Shown here one piece after another: positions 17,746 through 25,181 of a stretch of DNA of 50,019 nt. The stretch comes from Betaproteobacteria bacterium HGW-Betaproteobacteria-7 (GTDB lineage: Bacteria > Pseudomonadota > Gammaproteobacteria > Burkholderiales > Rhodocyclaceae), in assembly GCA_002840765.1 (NCBI GenBank), contig PHCE01000024.1, positions 1 through 50,019 on the forward strand. The letters are read 5' to 3'. Numbering within the stretch: position 1 is the stretch's first letter; the number at the start of each line of letters is the position of its first letter. Both the position numbers and the translations under genes were made by a program. Below the pieces are notes generated by a model that was given only the letters and a program-made list of their open reading frames with translations, did not search any database and had not been told where the DNA came from.

Positions 17746-18891
17746 TTAGCGGACGAGCTCGCCGTGCCAGGCGATGGGTTTTTCCACCTGTTCGAGACGG
17801 ATTTCGCACTGCGGGTCGTCGCATTCCTCGTGCTTCTTGAAGGCGATGACGTGGTCGGCGTCGAGGCGGATACCGATCTTTTCCCCGAGCGCATGGTTGT
17901 GGTGCGAGGGGACCAGCGACAGCACCTCGGTACCGCTGCCCAGGCGCAGCGTGTACAGGATGTCGGCACCGCGGAAAGCCTTGTGCAGGACTTCCGCCTT
18001 CACTTCGCTGGCGTCGTCATGAACGATGTCGTCGGGGCGTAGCAGGATGTCGACGCGGCAGCCGTTGTCGCAGTTGGAGCAGGTTTCGTTGCACTCGACC
18101 GGGGTATCGGAAATCAGCGTGCCGAGTTCCATGGCGACGCTGTTGTGGTCGCCGACGGTGCCGGAAACCAGCACGCCCTGGCCGATGAAGTCGGCGACGA
18201 AGCGGTTGGCCGGTCGGTGGTAGAGGTTGTAGGGCACGTCCCATTGCTGGATGCGCCCTTGGTACATGACGCCGATCTCGTCGGCCATGGCGAAGGCTTC
18301 ATGCTGGTCGTGGGTGACCATGATGGCGGTCGAGCCCTCGCGCTTGAGGATTTCGCGAACTTCGACGGAGAGCCGCTCGCGCAGACCGACATCAAGGTTG
18401 GAGAAGGGCTCGTCGAGCAGGATCAGTTCCGGCCGCGGCGCCAGCGCTCGGGCCAGGGCCACGCGCTGCTGCTGGCCACCGGACAGTTCATGCGGGAACT
18501 TTTCGCCCTGGCCGGCCAGGCCGACCGTCGCCAGCAACTGGCGAACGCGCAGATGGATATCTTCCGCTGGCCTGCGACCGAGCCCGAAGGCGACGTTCTG
18601 TTCGACAGTCAGGTGCGGGAATAGTGCGTAGTCCTGGAAGACCATGCCGATCCGCCGCTTCTCCGGGGCTACACGCTGGCCGGCGCGGCTGACGACGGCG
18701 CCATGCAGGCTGATCTCTCCGTCAGCGATCTCCTCGAAGCCGGCGATACAGCGCAGCAGCGTCGTCTTGCCGCAACCGGACGGGCCGAGCAAACAGGCGA
18801 TCTGGCCAGCCGCGAGCGAAAAATCGACACCGTCGACGACGGTATGCCTGCCGTAGCGCTGGATCACGCCATTAAGTTCAAGTTGTGCCAT
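17746..18891 (-). CDS. fbpC: Ferric iron ABC transporter ATP-binding protein FbpC, with a cysteine cluster
   Basis: 381 aa. Walker A is LLGPSGCGKTTLL (about 34-46). The Q-loop is MVFQDYALFPHL, the signature is LSGGQQQRVALARAL (136-150) and Walker B is LILLDEPFSNLD. The C-terminal TOBE-like regulatory domain starts near residue 235. It contains an unusual cluster, Cys267-x3-Cys271-x2-Cys274-x3-Cys278, just before DILLRPDDIV, and a further Cys357-x4-Cys362 pair near the end. These could bind a metal or Fe-S centre and report on iron; this is inference. It drives Fe(III) uptake with FbpB (divergent) and FbpA. It heads the transcription unit fbpC-aat-bpt-mliC/ybaY. Its -10 lies only 14 nt before the ATG. 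Confidence 0.93.
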   Translation of the reverse strand: MAQLELNGVIQRYGRHTVVDGVDFSLAAGQIACLLGPSGCGKTTLLRCIAGFEEIADGEISLHGAVVSRAGQRVAPEKRRIGMVFQDYALFPHLTVEQNVAFGLGRRPAEDIHLRVRQLLATVGLAGQGEKFPHELSGGQQQRVALARALAPRPELILLDEPFSNLDVGLRERLSVEVREILKREGSTAIMVTHDQHEAFAMADEIGVMYQGRIQQWDVPYNLYHRPANRFVADFIGQGVLVSGTVGDHNSVAMELGTLISDTPVECNETCSNCDNGCRVDILLRPDDIVHDDASEVKAEVLHKAFRGADILYTLRLGSGTEVLSLVPSHHNHALGEKIGIRLDADHVIAFKKHEECDDPQCEIRLEQVEKPIAWHGELVR

Positions 18892-18899
18892 AGCGCTCG

Positions 18900-18907
18900 A
18901 TTATAAT
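18900..18907. promoter_or_regulatory. Shared palindromic -10 between fbpC and fbpB
   Basis: ATTATAAT is self-complementary and gives TATAAT on both strands in a 30 bp divergent intergenic region. On the minus strand it starts 14 nt before the fbpC ATG; on the plus strand it starts 20 nt before the fbpB ATG. Both transcripts would have very short or no leaders, and the two polymerases would compete for one site. Confidence 0.5.
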
Positions 18908-18921
18908 TCGCATCCACACCC

Positions 18922-20568
18922 ATGCGCGCAGCCCATTACTCCCCCCTGCTCCTCGTCGGCGTCGTCGTCGCCGTGCTCGCCGGACTGCCGGTGGCCAGCG
19001 TCGGCCTCAACATCTTTGCCGGCGGGACCAGTGAAACCTGGGCTCATCTGTCGCAGACGGTACTTCCGGAATATATCCTCAACTCGCTGTGGTTGTGCCT
19101 CGGCGTTGGTGTCGGGGTTGCCGTCCTCGGTGTCGCCACAGCCTGGCTGACCGCCATGCACGAGTTCCCCGGTCGGCGCATCTTCGACTGGGCGATGGTG
19201 CTGCCGCTGGCCATGCCCGCCTATGTCATGGCCTACGTCTATACCGATTTCCTGCAGTTCGTCGGCCCGGTGCAGACGGCGCTGCGCGAGACTTTTGGCT
19301 GGGAGTACGGCGATTACTGGTTCCCGGATATCCGCAGCCTGCCGGGGGCGGTGCTGATGTTCATCTGCGTGCTCTATCCCTACGTTTATCTGCTCGCCCG
19401 TACAGCCTTCCTCGAGCGTGCCAGCGGCATGCTGGAAGCGGCGCGGACGCTGGGCATGGGTTCATGGCGCGCCTTCTTCTCAGTGTCGCTGCCGCTGGCC
19501 CGTCCGGCCATCGTTGCCGGTGTTTCGCTGGCGCTGATGGAAACGCTGGCCGATTACGGCACGGTCGCTTATTTCGCCGTCAATACCTTCACCACCGGCA
19601 TCTACCGCGCCTGGTTCTCGCTCGGTGACCGTATCGCCGCCGCCCAACTGGCCGCCATGCTGCTCGGTTTCGTGCTTTTTCTGCTGATGGCCGAGCGCAT
19701 CTCGCGCGGCCGCGCTCGCTACAACAACACCACCGGTCGCAACCGGCCAATGGCCGGCGCCCGCCTGACCGGTTTTCGCGCCCTGCTGGCGGTGCTTACC
19801 TGCAGCCTGCCGTTGCTACTCGGATTTCTGCTACCGGCGGCCTTGCTGCTGAAAATGGCCCTGGCCGATGGCGATACCCAGTTCGGCGAGCGCTTCCTCA
19901 TGCTGTCACGCAACAGTTTTGTGCTGGCCGGTACCACTGCCGTCATCGCCGTGCTGCTGGCACTGTTGATGGCCTATGGCGCGCGCCTGTCACGCAGTGT
20001 TGTGGCCCGCGGCATGAATCGCCTGGTCGGCCTTGGCTATGCGGTGCCAGGGGCAGTGATCGCCGTCGGCGTGTTGATCCCGGTGACCCGCCTCGACAAC
20101 TGGCTGGCCGGTCAGTGGGAACACTGGTTTGGCACCAATCCCGGCCTGCTGTTGACCGGCGGTATCGCCGCGCTGATCTATGCCTACCTGGTGCGCTTCC
20201 TGGCGGTGGCCTTGCATACCGTCGAATCCAGCCTGGGCAAGATCACGCCGAGCATGGACGACGCGGCGCGCAGCCTCGGCCTCGGCCAAGGCCAGACGCT
20301 ACGCCGGGTGCATGCGCCAATGCTGCGCGGCAGCTTGCTGACGGCTGGTCTGCTGGTCTTCGTCGACGTCATGAAGGAACTGCCGGCGACGCTGGTCATG
20401 CGGCCGTTCAATTTCGATACGCTGGCCACCCAGGCCTATACGCTGGCCTCCGATGAGCGTCTGGCGGAGGCGTCGACCGCGTCGCTGGCCATCGTTGCCG
20501 TCGGTCTGTTGCCCCTGATTGCGCTGTCGCGGCAGATTTCCGCTGCCCGGCGCGCGGCTGCCGACTGA
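18922..20568 (+). CDS. fbpB: Ferric iron ABC transporter permease FbpB
   Basis: 548 aa, a fused double permease with about 12 transmembrane helices. Each half has the ABC permease EAA loop: EAARTLGMGSWRAFFSVSLP at about residues 171-190 and DAARSLGLGQGQTLRRVHAP in the second half. The periplasmic insert in the first half (ALRETFGWEYGDYWFPDIRS) is typical of FbpB/SfuB iron permeases. It forms the inner membrane channel for iron delivered by FbpA and is powered by FbpC, which is encoded divergently 30 bp away. Confidence 0.94.
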   Translation: MRAAHYSPLLLVGVVVAVLAGLPVASVGLNIFAGGTSETWAHLSQTVLPEYILNSLWLCLGVGVGVAVLGVATAWLTAMHEFPGRRIFDWAMVLPLAMPAYVMAYVYTDFLQFVGPVQTALRETFGWEYGDYWFPDIRSLPGAVLMFICVLYPYVYLLARTAFLERASGMLEAARTLGMGSWRAFFSVSLPLARPAIVAGVSLALMETLADYGTVAYFAVNTFTTGIYRAWFSLGDRIAAAQLAAMLLGFVLFLLMAERISRGRARYNNTTGRNRPMAGARLTGFRALLAVLTCSLPLLLGFLLPAALLLKMALADGDTQFGERFLMLSRNSFVLAGTTAVIAVLLALLMAYGARLSRSVVARGMNRLVGLGYAVPGAVIAVGVLIPVTRLDNWLAGQWEHWFGTNPGLLLTGGIAALIYAYLVRFLAVALHTVESSLGKITPSMDDAARSLGLGQGQTLRRVHAPMLRGSLLTAGLLVFVDVMKELPATLVMRPFNFDTLATQAYTLASDERLAEASTASLAIVAVGLLPLIALSRQISAARRAAAD

Positions 20569-20582
20569 ATCGCTGCCGGTGC

Positions 20583-21188
20583 TCAGCTTTTCCGGCGCTG
20601 CGTCTGCCAGAAACCGGCGGACGGTGCGGATGGGCTTTCAGGCTCCACGTCACTACGCAGCAGATCCATGGTCAGCAGGTTGGTATCGGTGCCGTAGTGG
20701 CTGTTGACGTCGACTTCCTCGATGGACAGGCCAAGATAAGGATGGGTTTCCTCGGCGATCTGAGTGGATGAGGTTTCCACTTCGGGATCTTCCGGGAGGA
20801 GGGGAGTCGAGGACTCTTCTTCAGTCGGAGTCAATTCGCCAAGTGATTCGGTAACGTCGGTCGGGAGCACGATGCCCGGTGGAAGTTCGGCGCCGTGCTC
20901 GAGCAGCAGGGCGGCTATTTCCGGATGCCCGGAGCGCAGGGCGAGGCGGATCGGGGCACCGGATCCATCGGCGGCCATGGCATTGGGGCTGGCACCGTGG
21001 CTCAGCAGTTCGCGGACAATGGCGATGTCGCCCTCGAAGCAGGCAGTGCGCAACGGCAGGCCGGTGCAGCCGTGAATGTCCGCTTCCTCGATGTCGGCGC
21101 CATCATCGAGGGCGCCGACAACGCCGCTCAGGCGACCGGCACGGATCGCCGCAACGAGCGGACTGGGGGCAAACGTTTTTCCTGACAC
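20583..21188 (-). CDS. Ankyrin repeat protein with acidic tail
   Basis: 201 aa with a GTG start at 21188 and AGGAG upstream. Residues 8-105 contain about three ankyrin repeats: SPLVAAIRAGRLSGVVGALD, LPLRTACFEGDIAIVRELLS and APIRLALRSGHPEIAALLLE. The rest is acidic and low in complexity (TPTEEESSTPLLPEDPEVE), probably disordered. No signal peptide. It lies 66 bp downstream of fbpA on the same strand and converges with fbpB, so it may be transcribed with the iron-binding protein gene. Ankyrin repeats mediate protein contacts; the partner is unknown. Confidence 0.8.
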   Translation of the reverse strand: MSGKTFAPSPLVAAIRAGRLSGVVGALDDGADIEEADIHGCTGLPLRTACFEGDIAIVRELLSHGASPNAMAADGSGAPIRLALRSGHPEIAALLLEHGAELPPGIVLPTDVTESLGELTPTEEESSTPLLPEDPEVETSSTQIAEETHPYLGLSIEEVDVNSHYGTDTNLLTMDLLRSDVEPESPSAPSAGFWQTQRRKS

Positions 21189-21254
21189 GGCTCACGATCT
21201 CCTGGGCGCCCCTGATTCTAGGCGATCGGCGGGGCGCCGGGGAGATGCGACCGC

Positions 21255-22271
21255 TTACTTGAAGCCGGCGCGGTCGAAAATGATCTGCGCCTTGGCCTGG
21301 TACATGGCCAGGTTGTTGACTGGCAGGGCGTCAGCCTTGAACTTGCCAAGCTTGGCTAGGGCGGGGTTCTCCACCTTGACGCTGGCGACGACCGGCCATT
21401 CGTTGTTGCCATCGGCGAAGTAGCGCTGGGCATCGTCGGAAGCCAGATATTCGAGGAACTTGATGGCCGCCTCCTTGTGCGGCGCATTCTTCAGCACGCC
21501 GCCGCCGGAAACGTTGATGTGGGCGCCGGTGGTGGCCTGGTTGGGCCAGACGATGCCGATCTGCTCGATGATCTTGATGTCTTCCGGCTTGGTCGAACGC
21601 ATCAGGCGGGCGACATAGTAGCTGTTGGAGATGGCAACGCCGCATTCGCCGGCAGCCACAGCCTTGATCTGGTCAGTGTCGCCGCCTTTCGGGCTGCGGG
21701 CGAAATTGGCCACCAGGCCGCGAGCCCATTGCTCGGCCTTGGCTTCACCCTCGTGCGAGATGACCGAGGCCATCAGCGAAAGGTTGTAGGGATGCGAGCC
21801 GGAGCGCGAGCAGAATTTGCCCTTCAGCTTTGGGTTGGCCAGGTCGGCATAGTTCTGGACGTCTTCCGCCTTGACGCGGGCTTTGTTGTAAACGATGACG
21901 CGGGCGCGGGTCGAGAAGGAGGCCCAGTCGTCGGTGCGCAGGTGGGCGGGAATGCTCTTTTCCAGCAGTGTCGACTTCAGCGGGGCAAACAGGCCGAGTT
22001 CGTGGGCCTTGGCCAGGCGAGCGGCGTCCACGGTGAGGAAGACGTCGGCGGGGCTGTTGCTGCCTTCATTCTTGATCCGCTCGAGCAATTCGTCTTCCTT
22101 GCCCTCGATACGGTTGATGCGGATGCCCGTTTGCTTGGTGAAATTGGCGTAGAGCGCCTCGTCGGTCTGGTAATGCCGGGCCGAATACAGATTGAGGATC
22201 TTCTCCTGAGCCAGGGCAACATTGCCAAGGCTGGCCAGGGTGGCAGCGAGGAGGACAGGAATCAACTTCAT
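21255..22271 (-). CDS. fbpA: Periplasmic ferric iron-binding protein FbpA
   Basis: 338 aa from the ATG at 22271 (MKLIPVLLAATLASLGNVALA signal peptide, cleaved before QEKILN). Landmarks are LNLYSARHYQTDEALYANFT, the hinge region LKGKFCSRSGSHPYNLSLMA and the iron-binding tyrosine pair in AISNSYYVARLM. The C-terminal segment NEWPVVASVKVENPAL is typical of the SBP_bac_6/FutA group. It binds Fe(III) in the periplasm and delivers it to FbpB. Two direct repeats upstream are candidate Fur sites. A longer start at 22307 would place the signal sequence internally and is rejected. Confidence 0.94.
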   Translation of the reverse strand: MKLIPVLLAATLASLGNVALAQEKILNLYSARHYQTDEALYANFTKQTGIRINRIEGKEDELLERIKNEGSNSPADVFLTVDAARLAKAHELGLFAPLKSTLLEKSIPAHLRTDDWASFSTRARVIVYNKARVKAEDVQNYADLANPKLKGKFCSRSGSHPYNLSLMASVISHEGEAKAEQWARGLVANFARSPKGGDTDQIKAVAAGECGVAISNSYYVARLMRSTKPEDIKIIEQIGIVWPNQATTGAHINVSGGGVLKNAPHKEAAIKFLEYLASDDAQRYFADGNNEWPVVASVKVENPALAKLGKFKADALPVNNLAMYQAKAQIIFDRAGFK

Positions 22272-22290
22272 GGTCAGGGCTCCAATAAAC

Positions 22291-22347
22291 AAATGAGAAT
22301 GGTTCAATTTTATCGGGGCGGCGCCGCGTTGTAAATGAGAAACGTTC
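22291..22347 (-). promoter_or_regulatory. Paired direct repeats upstream of fbpA, candidate Fur operator
   Basis: AAATGAGAATGGTTC (22291-22305) and AAATGAGAAACGTTC (22333-22347) match at 13 of 15 positions and are 42 bp apart, about four helical turns. TGAGAAT resembles half of the 7-1-7 Fur box (TGATAAT-x-ATTATCA). Their position in the leader or promoter of an iron uptake gene supports iron-dependent repression. Confidence 0.4.
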
Positions 22348-22360
22348 GTGTGTGTAGGCG

Positions 22361-22394
22361 AAAAAAAACGGCCAGAAGGCCGTTTGCTTTTTTA
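22361..22394 (-). terminator. Rho-independent terminator after the NlpC/P60 gene
   Basis: A perfect stem AAACGGCC / GGCCGTTT with loop AGAA (22366-22385) is followed on the minus strand by eight T residues. It directly follows the stop codon of the NlpC/P60 gene and sits just upstream of the fbpA promoter region. The reverse direction also has a T-rich tail, so it may be bidirectional. Confidence 0.85.
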
Positions 22395-22901
22395 GTTGCC
22401 GTCGAGAATTCGCCGGGCGCCGTTGTAGCGCTTGGTCCAGTAGCTGCTATCCATGCTTTCGACGCGGACTTCAGCGCCAGCGCGCGGCGCATGCATGAAG
22501 TGGTTGTCGCCCAGATAGATGCCGACATGGGAGAAGGCGCGGCGCATGGTGTTGAAGAAGACGAGATCGCCCGGTTTCAGTTGGCTGCTGTCGATGCGTT
22601 GACCGACTTCGCTCATCTCGCGGGCCGTCCGCGGCAACAGGGTACCAATGCTGTCCTTGAAGACCAGGCGCACGAAGCCGCTGCAGTCGAGGCCGCTCTC
22701 TTCATCATTGCCACCGAAGCGGTAGCGGACGCCGACCAGCTTCAAACCCTGCAGGATGACATCCTGAGTGGCGTTGGTGTAACGTTCCAGAAAGGACGGC
22801 TGCTCGTCGTTCTGGCTTCCCTTTTCGGCGGCCGCGGCGATACCGGGCACAGCGAGGGAGAAGGATGAGGCCAGCAGGAGGGCAGCGAGCAGCTTGGACA
22901 T
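22392..22901 (-). CDS. Exported NlpC/P60 (C40) peptidoglycan endopeptidase
   Basis: 169 aa from MSKLLAALLLASSFSLAVPG, a signal peptide. The catalytic domain starts near residue 45. Cys73 lies in GLDCSGFVRLVF, His125 in SHVGIYLG and His137 in HFMHAP, the complete C-H-H triad. RYRFGG before the Cys and LKPGDLVFF between are standard. It should cleave the peptide stems of peptidoglycan in the periplasm, of the YafL/Spr type but without a lipobox. A start at 22925 would add eight residues ahead of the signal peptide and is less likely. The gene ends in a strong terminator. Confidence 0.92.
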   Translation of the reverse strand: MSKLLAALLLASSFSLAVPGIAAAAEKGSQNDEQPSFLERYTNATQDVILQGLKLVGVRYRFGGNDEESGLDCSGFVRLVFKDSIGTLLPRTAREMSEVGQRIDSSQLKPGDLVFFNTMRRAFSHVGIYLGDNHFMHAPRAGAEVRVESMDSSYWTKRYNGARRILDGN

Positions 22902-23020
22902 AGCCGTGCAATGTATTTGAAACATGCTGCGCTGTAAAGGCCGGATAAAAGCTTTGAGGCAACTATGTCCATAATCCGTAATTATGAATACAATTTACCG
23001 TTCCAAGAACGAGGAATACG

Positions 23021-24016
23021 ATGGAATCCTTCAGGGCGTTGTTGATCGAGGAGCGTGAAGGCAAGGTTTGCAGCGGCTTTGTCCGCTTGCAGGAAAGCCA
23101 GCTGGATGCCGGAGATGTGACGATTCGCGTCGCCTATTCGAGCGTCAACTATAAGGATGCTCTGGCGGCGACCGGCAAGGGCAAGATCATTCGTCGTTTT
23201 CCTTGTGTCGGCGGAATAGATCTGGCCGGCACTGTTGTTGCCAGTAGCGATGCCCGCTTTTCGCCAGGCGATCCGGTGATCGCCACCAGCTTTGATATTG
23301 GCGTCGCCCACCACGGCGGTTATGCCGAAATGGCGCGCGTGCCCGGCGACTGGGTAGTGCCGTTGCCGGCCGGCCTGAGCCTGTTCGAGGCCATGGCGCT
23401 GGGTACGGCGGGATTTACCGCGGCGCTCGGCATCGTGCGCATGGAAGAGAATGGTTTGCGGCCGGAGAAGGGGCCGGTGATCGTTACCGGCGCGACCGGC
23501 GGGGTCGGTAGTCTGGCCATCGATATGCTGGCCCAGCGTGGCTACCATGTGGTCGCCCTGACCGGCAAGGAAAGCGAGGCGGATTACCTGCGCGGCCTCG
23601 GGGCCGCTGAGGTCATGCTGCGCCAACATCTCGACCTGAGCAAGATCCGGCCGCTCGACCGCGGGCGCTGGGCTGGCGCTGTCGACAACCTGGGCGGTGA
23701 TGTGCTGGCCTGGATTGCCAGCACCATGGAGCAGGGCGGCACGATCGCCAGCATCGGGCTGGCGGCCAGCATGTCGCTGAATACGACGGTGGCGCCGTTC
23801 ATCTTGCGCGGTGTTTCCTTGCTCGGTGTCGATTCCGGCTATATCCGCGAGCCTTACCGACGCGGTGTCTGGCAGCGTCTGGCCAGCGACCTGCGGCCGC
23901 CGCACCTGGCGGCGATGACGCGGCGTATCGCCTTTGACCAATTGCCGGAAACATTCGCCGAATACATCGCCGGGCAGGCCAAGGGGCGTGTCGTGGTCGA
24001 TGTTGCCGGGAGCTGA
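23021..24016 (+). CDS. acuI: Acrylyl-CoA reductase / YhdH-YhfP family oxidoreductase
   Basis: 331 aa, zinc-independent medium-chain dehydrogenase/reductase. The start MESFRALLIEEREGKVCSGF is followed by SSVNYKDALAATGKGKIIRR and FPCVGGIDLAGTVVASSD, hallmarks of the YhdH/AcuI group. The NADPH-binding fold has VIVTGATGGVGSLAIDMLAQ, and GSNL-like VDNLGGDVL follows. AcuI reduces acryloyl-CoA to propionyl-CoA with NADPH, detoxifying acrylate from DMSP or 3-hydroxypropionate routes. The nearby prpE makes propionyl-CoA, which supports a role in C3 acyl-CoA metabolism. The upstream gap to the divergent NlpC gene (22902-23020) should hold both promoters; nothing clear stands out in it. Confidence 0.85.
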   Translation: MESFRALLIEEREGKVCSGFVRLQESQLDAGDVTIRVAYSSVNYKDALAATGKGKIIRRFPCVGGIDLAGTVVASSDARFSPGDPVIATSFDIGVAHHGGYAEMARVPGDWVVPLPAGLSLFEAMALGTAGFTAALGIVRMEENGLRPEKGPVIVTGATGGVGSLAIDMLAQRGYHVVALTGKESEADYLRGLGAAEVMLRQHLDLSKIRPLDRGRWAGAVDNLGGDVLAWIASTMEQGGTIASIGLAASMSLNTTVAPFILRGVSLLGVDSGYIREPYRRGVWQRLASDLRPPHLAAMTRRIAFDQLPETFAEYIAGQAKGRVVVDVAGS

Positions 24017-24017
24017 C

Positions 24018-25133
24018 GTGAGCGAGTTGCCACACGTTCTCGTCGTTGATGACTCGCGCGTGGTCAGGATTTCGCTGATCAACCATCTCAAGGGAACCTA
24101 CAGCGTCAGGGAAGAAGCCGATGGCGAGGCGGCGTGGCAGACCCTGGTGCTCGACCATTCGATTCGCGCCGTCATCTCCGATTTGCAGATGCCGAAGTTG
24201 ACTGGCTACGAATTGCTGGAGCGCTTGCGTACTTCCAAGCTACGCCGTCTGCAGAACATGCCGTTCATTCTCGTTTCCGGCGAGGAGACAGAGGAGGAAC
24301 GGGCCAAGGCATGCGCCTTGGGCGTCTCCGATTTCGTCACCAAAGGCGTGGGCTGCGCCGAGATTCTACGGCGCCTGAACAACCTGTTGGCGCTTTCCGC
24401 TGCTCAGGAAAATGTCGAGGCAGCGCGCGAGCAGCAGGTTCAGGATCCGGAAAGCGGTCTGTTTTCGCGCAAGTTTCTCGAAGTCCAGATTGCCCAGGCC
24501 TTGGCCCATTCAGCCCGGCACGGCGTCGAAACCAGCGTCATGGTTCTTGGTTTCGATGGTTTTGCCAATCTGTGCCAGCGATTTGGCGCACCGGTGGCGG
24601 AGCGGGTGGCCGAGCGTTTCGCCAAGATGCTGGCCGGCAAGGTTCGCCAGGAGGACAGCATCGGTCATTTCGGTGCCGGCCAGTACGCCATCATCGCGCC
24701 GGGCACCGCGGCCAGCTATTGCGCAACCTTTGGCGAACGGGTTCGCGAAGCCATCGAACTGGCACGCCTGACCGTGCAGGGTGAAACGGTCGCCCTGACG
24801 GTCAGTATCGGTTTGGCCAGTATTCCGGCTGACCAGGTGGCGTCGGCTCTGGCCTTGCTCGAAATTGCCGGCGAGCGCATGCAACAGGCCATGCAGTCGG
24901 GTGGCAACCGCCTGGAGGCGGGCGGCACCGTACCGCAGCTGCGGCCAATATCGCTTCGCCACGCGCTGGAACTGCTGGCGACTGATCGTCCGGAAACGGT
25001 CATTCCCCATCTGCCGGCGTTGGGCGCGCAGCTAATGCCGCTGCTTGAGCTAATGGGTAAGGAATTGGGTTTGGCTCTGCCGTTGGCAGAGCTCGAACGC
25101 CGCTTGAGCGAACGGAATTCAGCAAAAAAATAA
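24018..25133 (+). CDS. Response regulator with degenerate GGDEF domain
   Basis: 371 aa with a GTG start at 24018, 1 nt after the acuI stop codon. The receiver domain (about 5-125) is complete: Asp11/Asp12, phosphoacceptor Asp55 in VISDLQMPKLTG, Ser87 and Lys109. A helical linker (125-145) leads to a GGDEF-fold domain, recognisable from DPESGLFSRKFLEVQIAQAL and VALTVSIGLAS. The signature itself is GAGQY (residues 219-223) instead of GGDEF/GGEEF, so c-di-GMP synthesis is not expected. An additional 60 residues of helical tail follow. It may act as a GTP or c-di-GMP sensor or as a phosphorylation-dependent protein partner. No histidine kinase gene is adjacent. Confidence 0.85.
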   Translation: MSELPHVLVVDDSRVVRISLINHLKGTYSVREEADGEAAWQTLVLDHSIRAVISDLQMPKLTGYELLERLRTSKLRRLQNMPFILVSGEETEEERAKACALGVSDFVTKGVGCAEILRRLNNLLALSAAQENVEAAREQQVQDPESGLFSRKFLEVQIAQALAHSARHGVETSVMVLGFDGFANLCQRFGAPVAERVAERFAKMLAGKVRQEDSIGHFGAGQYAIIAPGTAASYCATFGERVREAIELARLTVQGETVALTVSIGLASIPADQVASALALLEIAGERMQQAMQSGGNRLEAGGTVPQLRPISLRHALELLATDRPETVIPHLPALGAQLMPLLELMGKELGLALPLAELERRLSERNSAKK

Positions 25134-25181
25134 TCCGTTCTGTGTTTGTGTCGTGCAGGAAATCTTAATAGAGGGAGCCAT

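Noticed and set aside
22902..23020. Riboswitch or structured leader upstream of acuI
   Set aside because: The A+T-rich gap shows no conserved aptamer-like pairing that I could identify; ordinary divergent promoters are enough.
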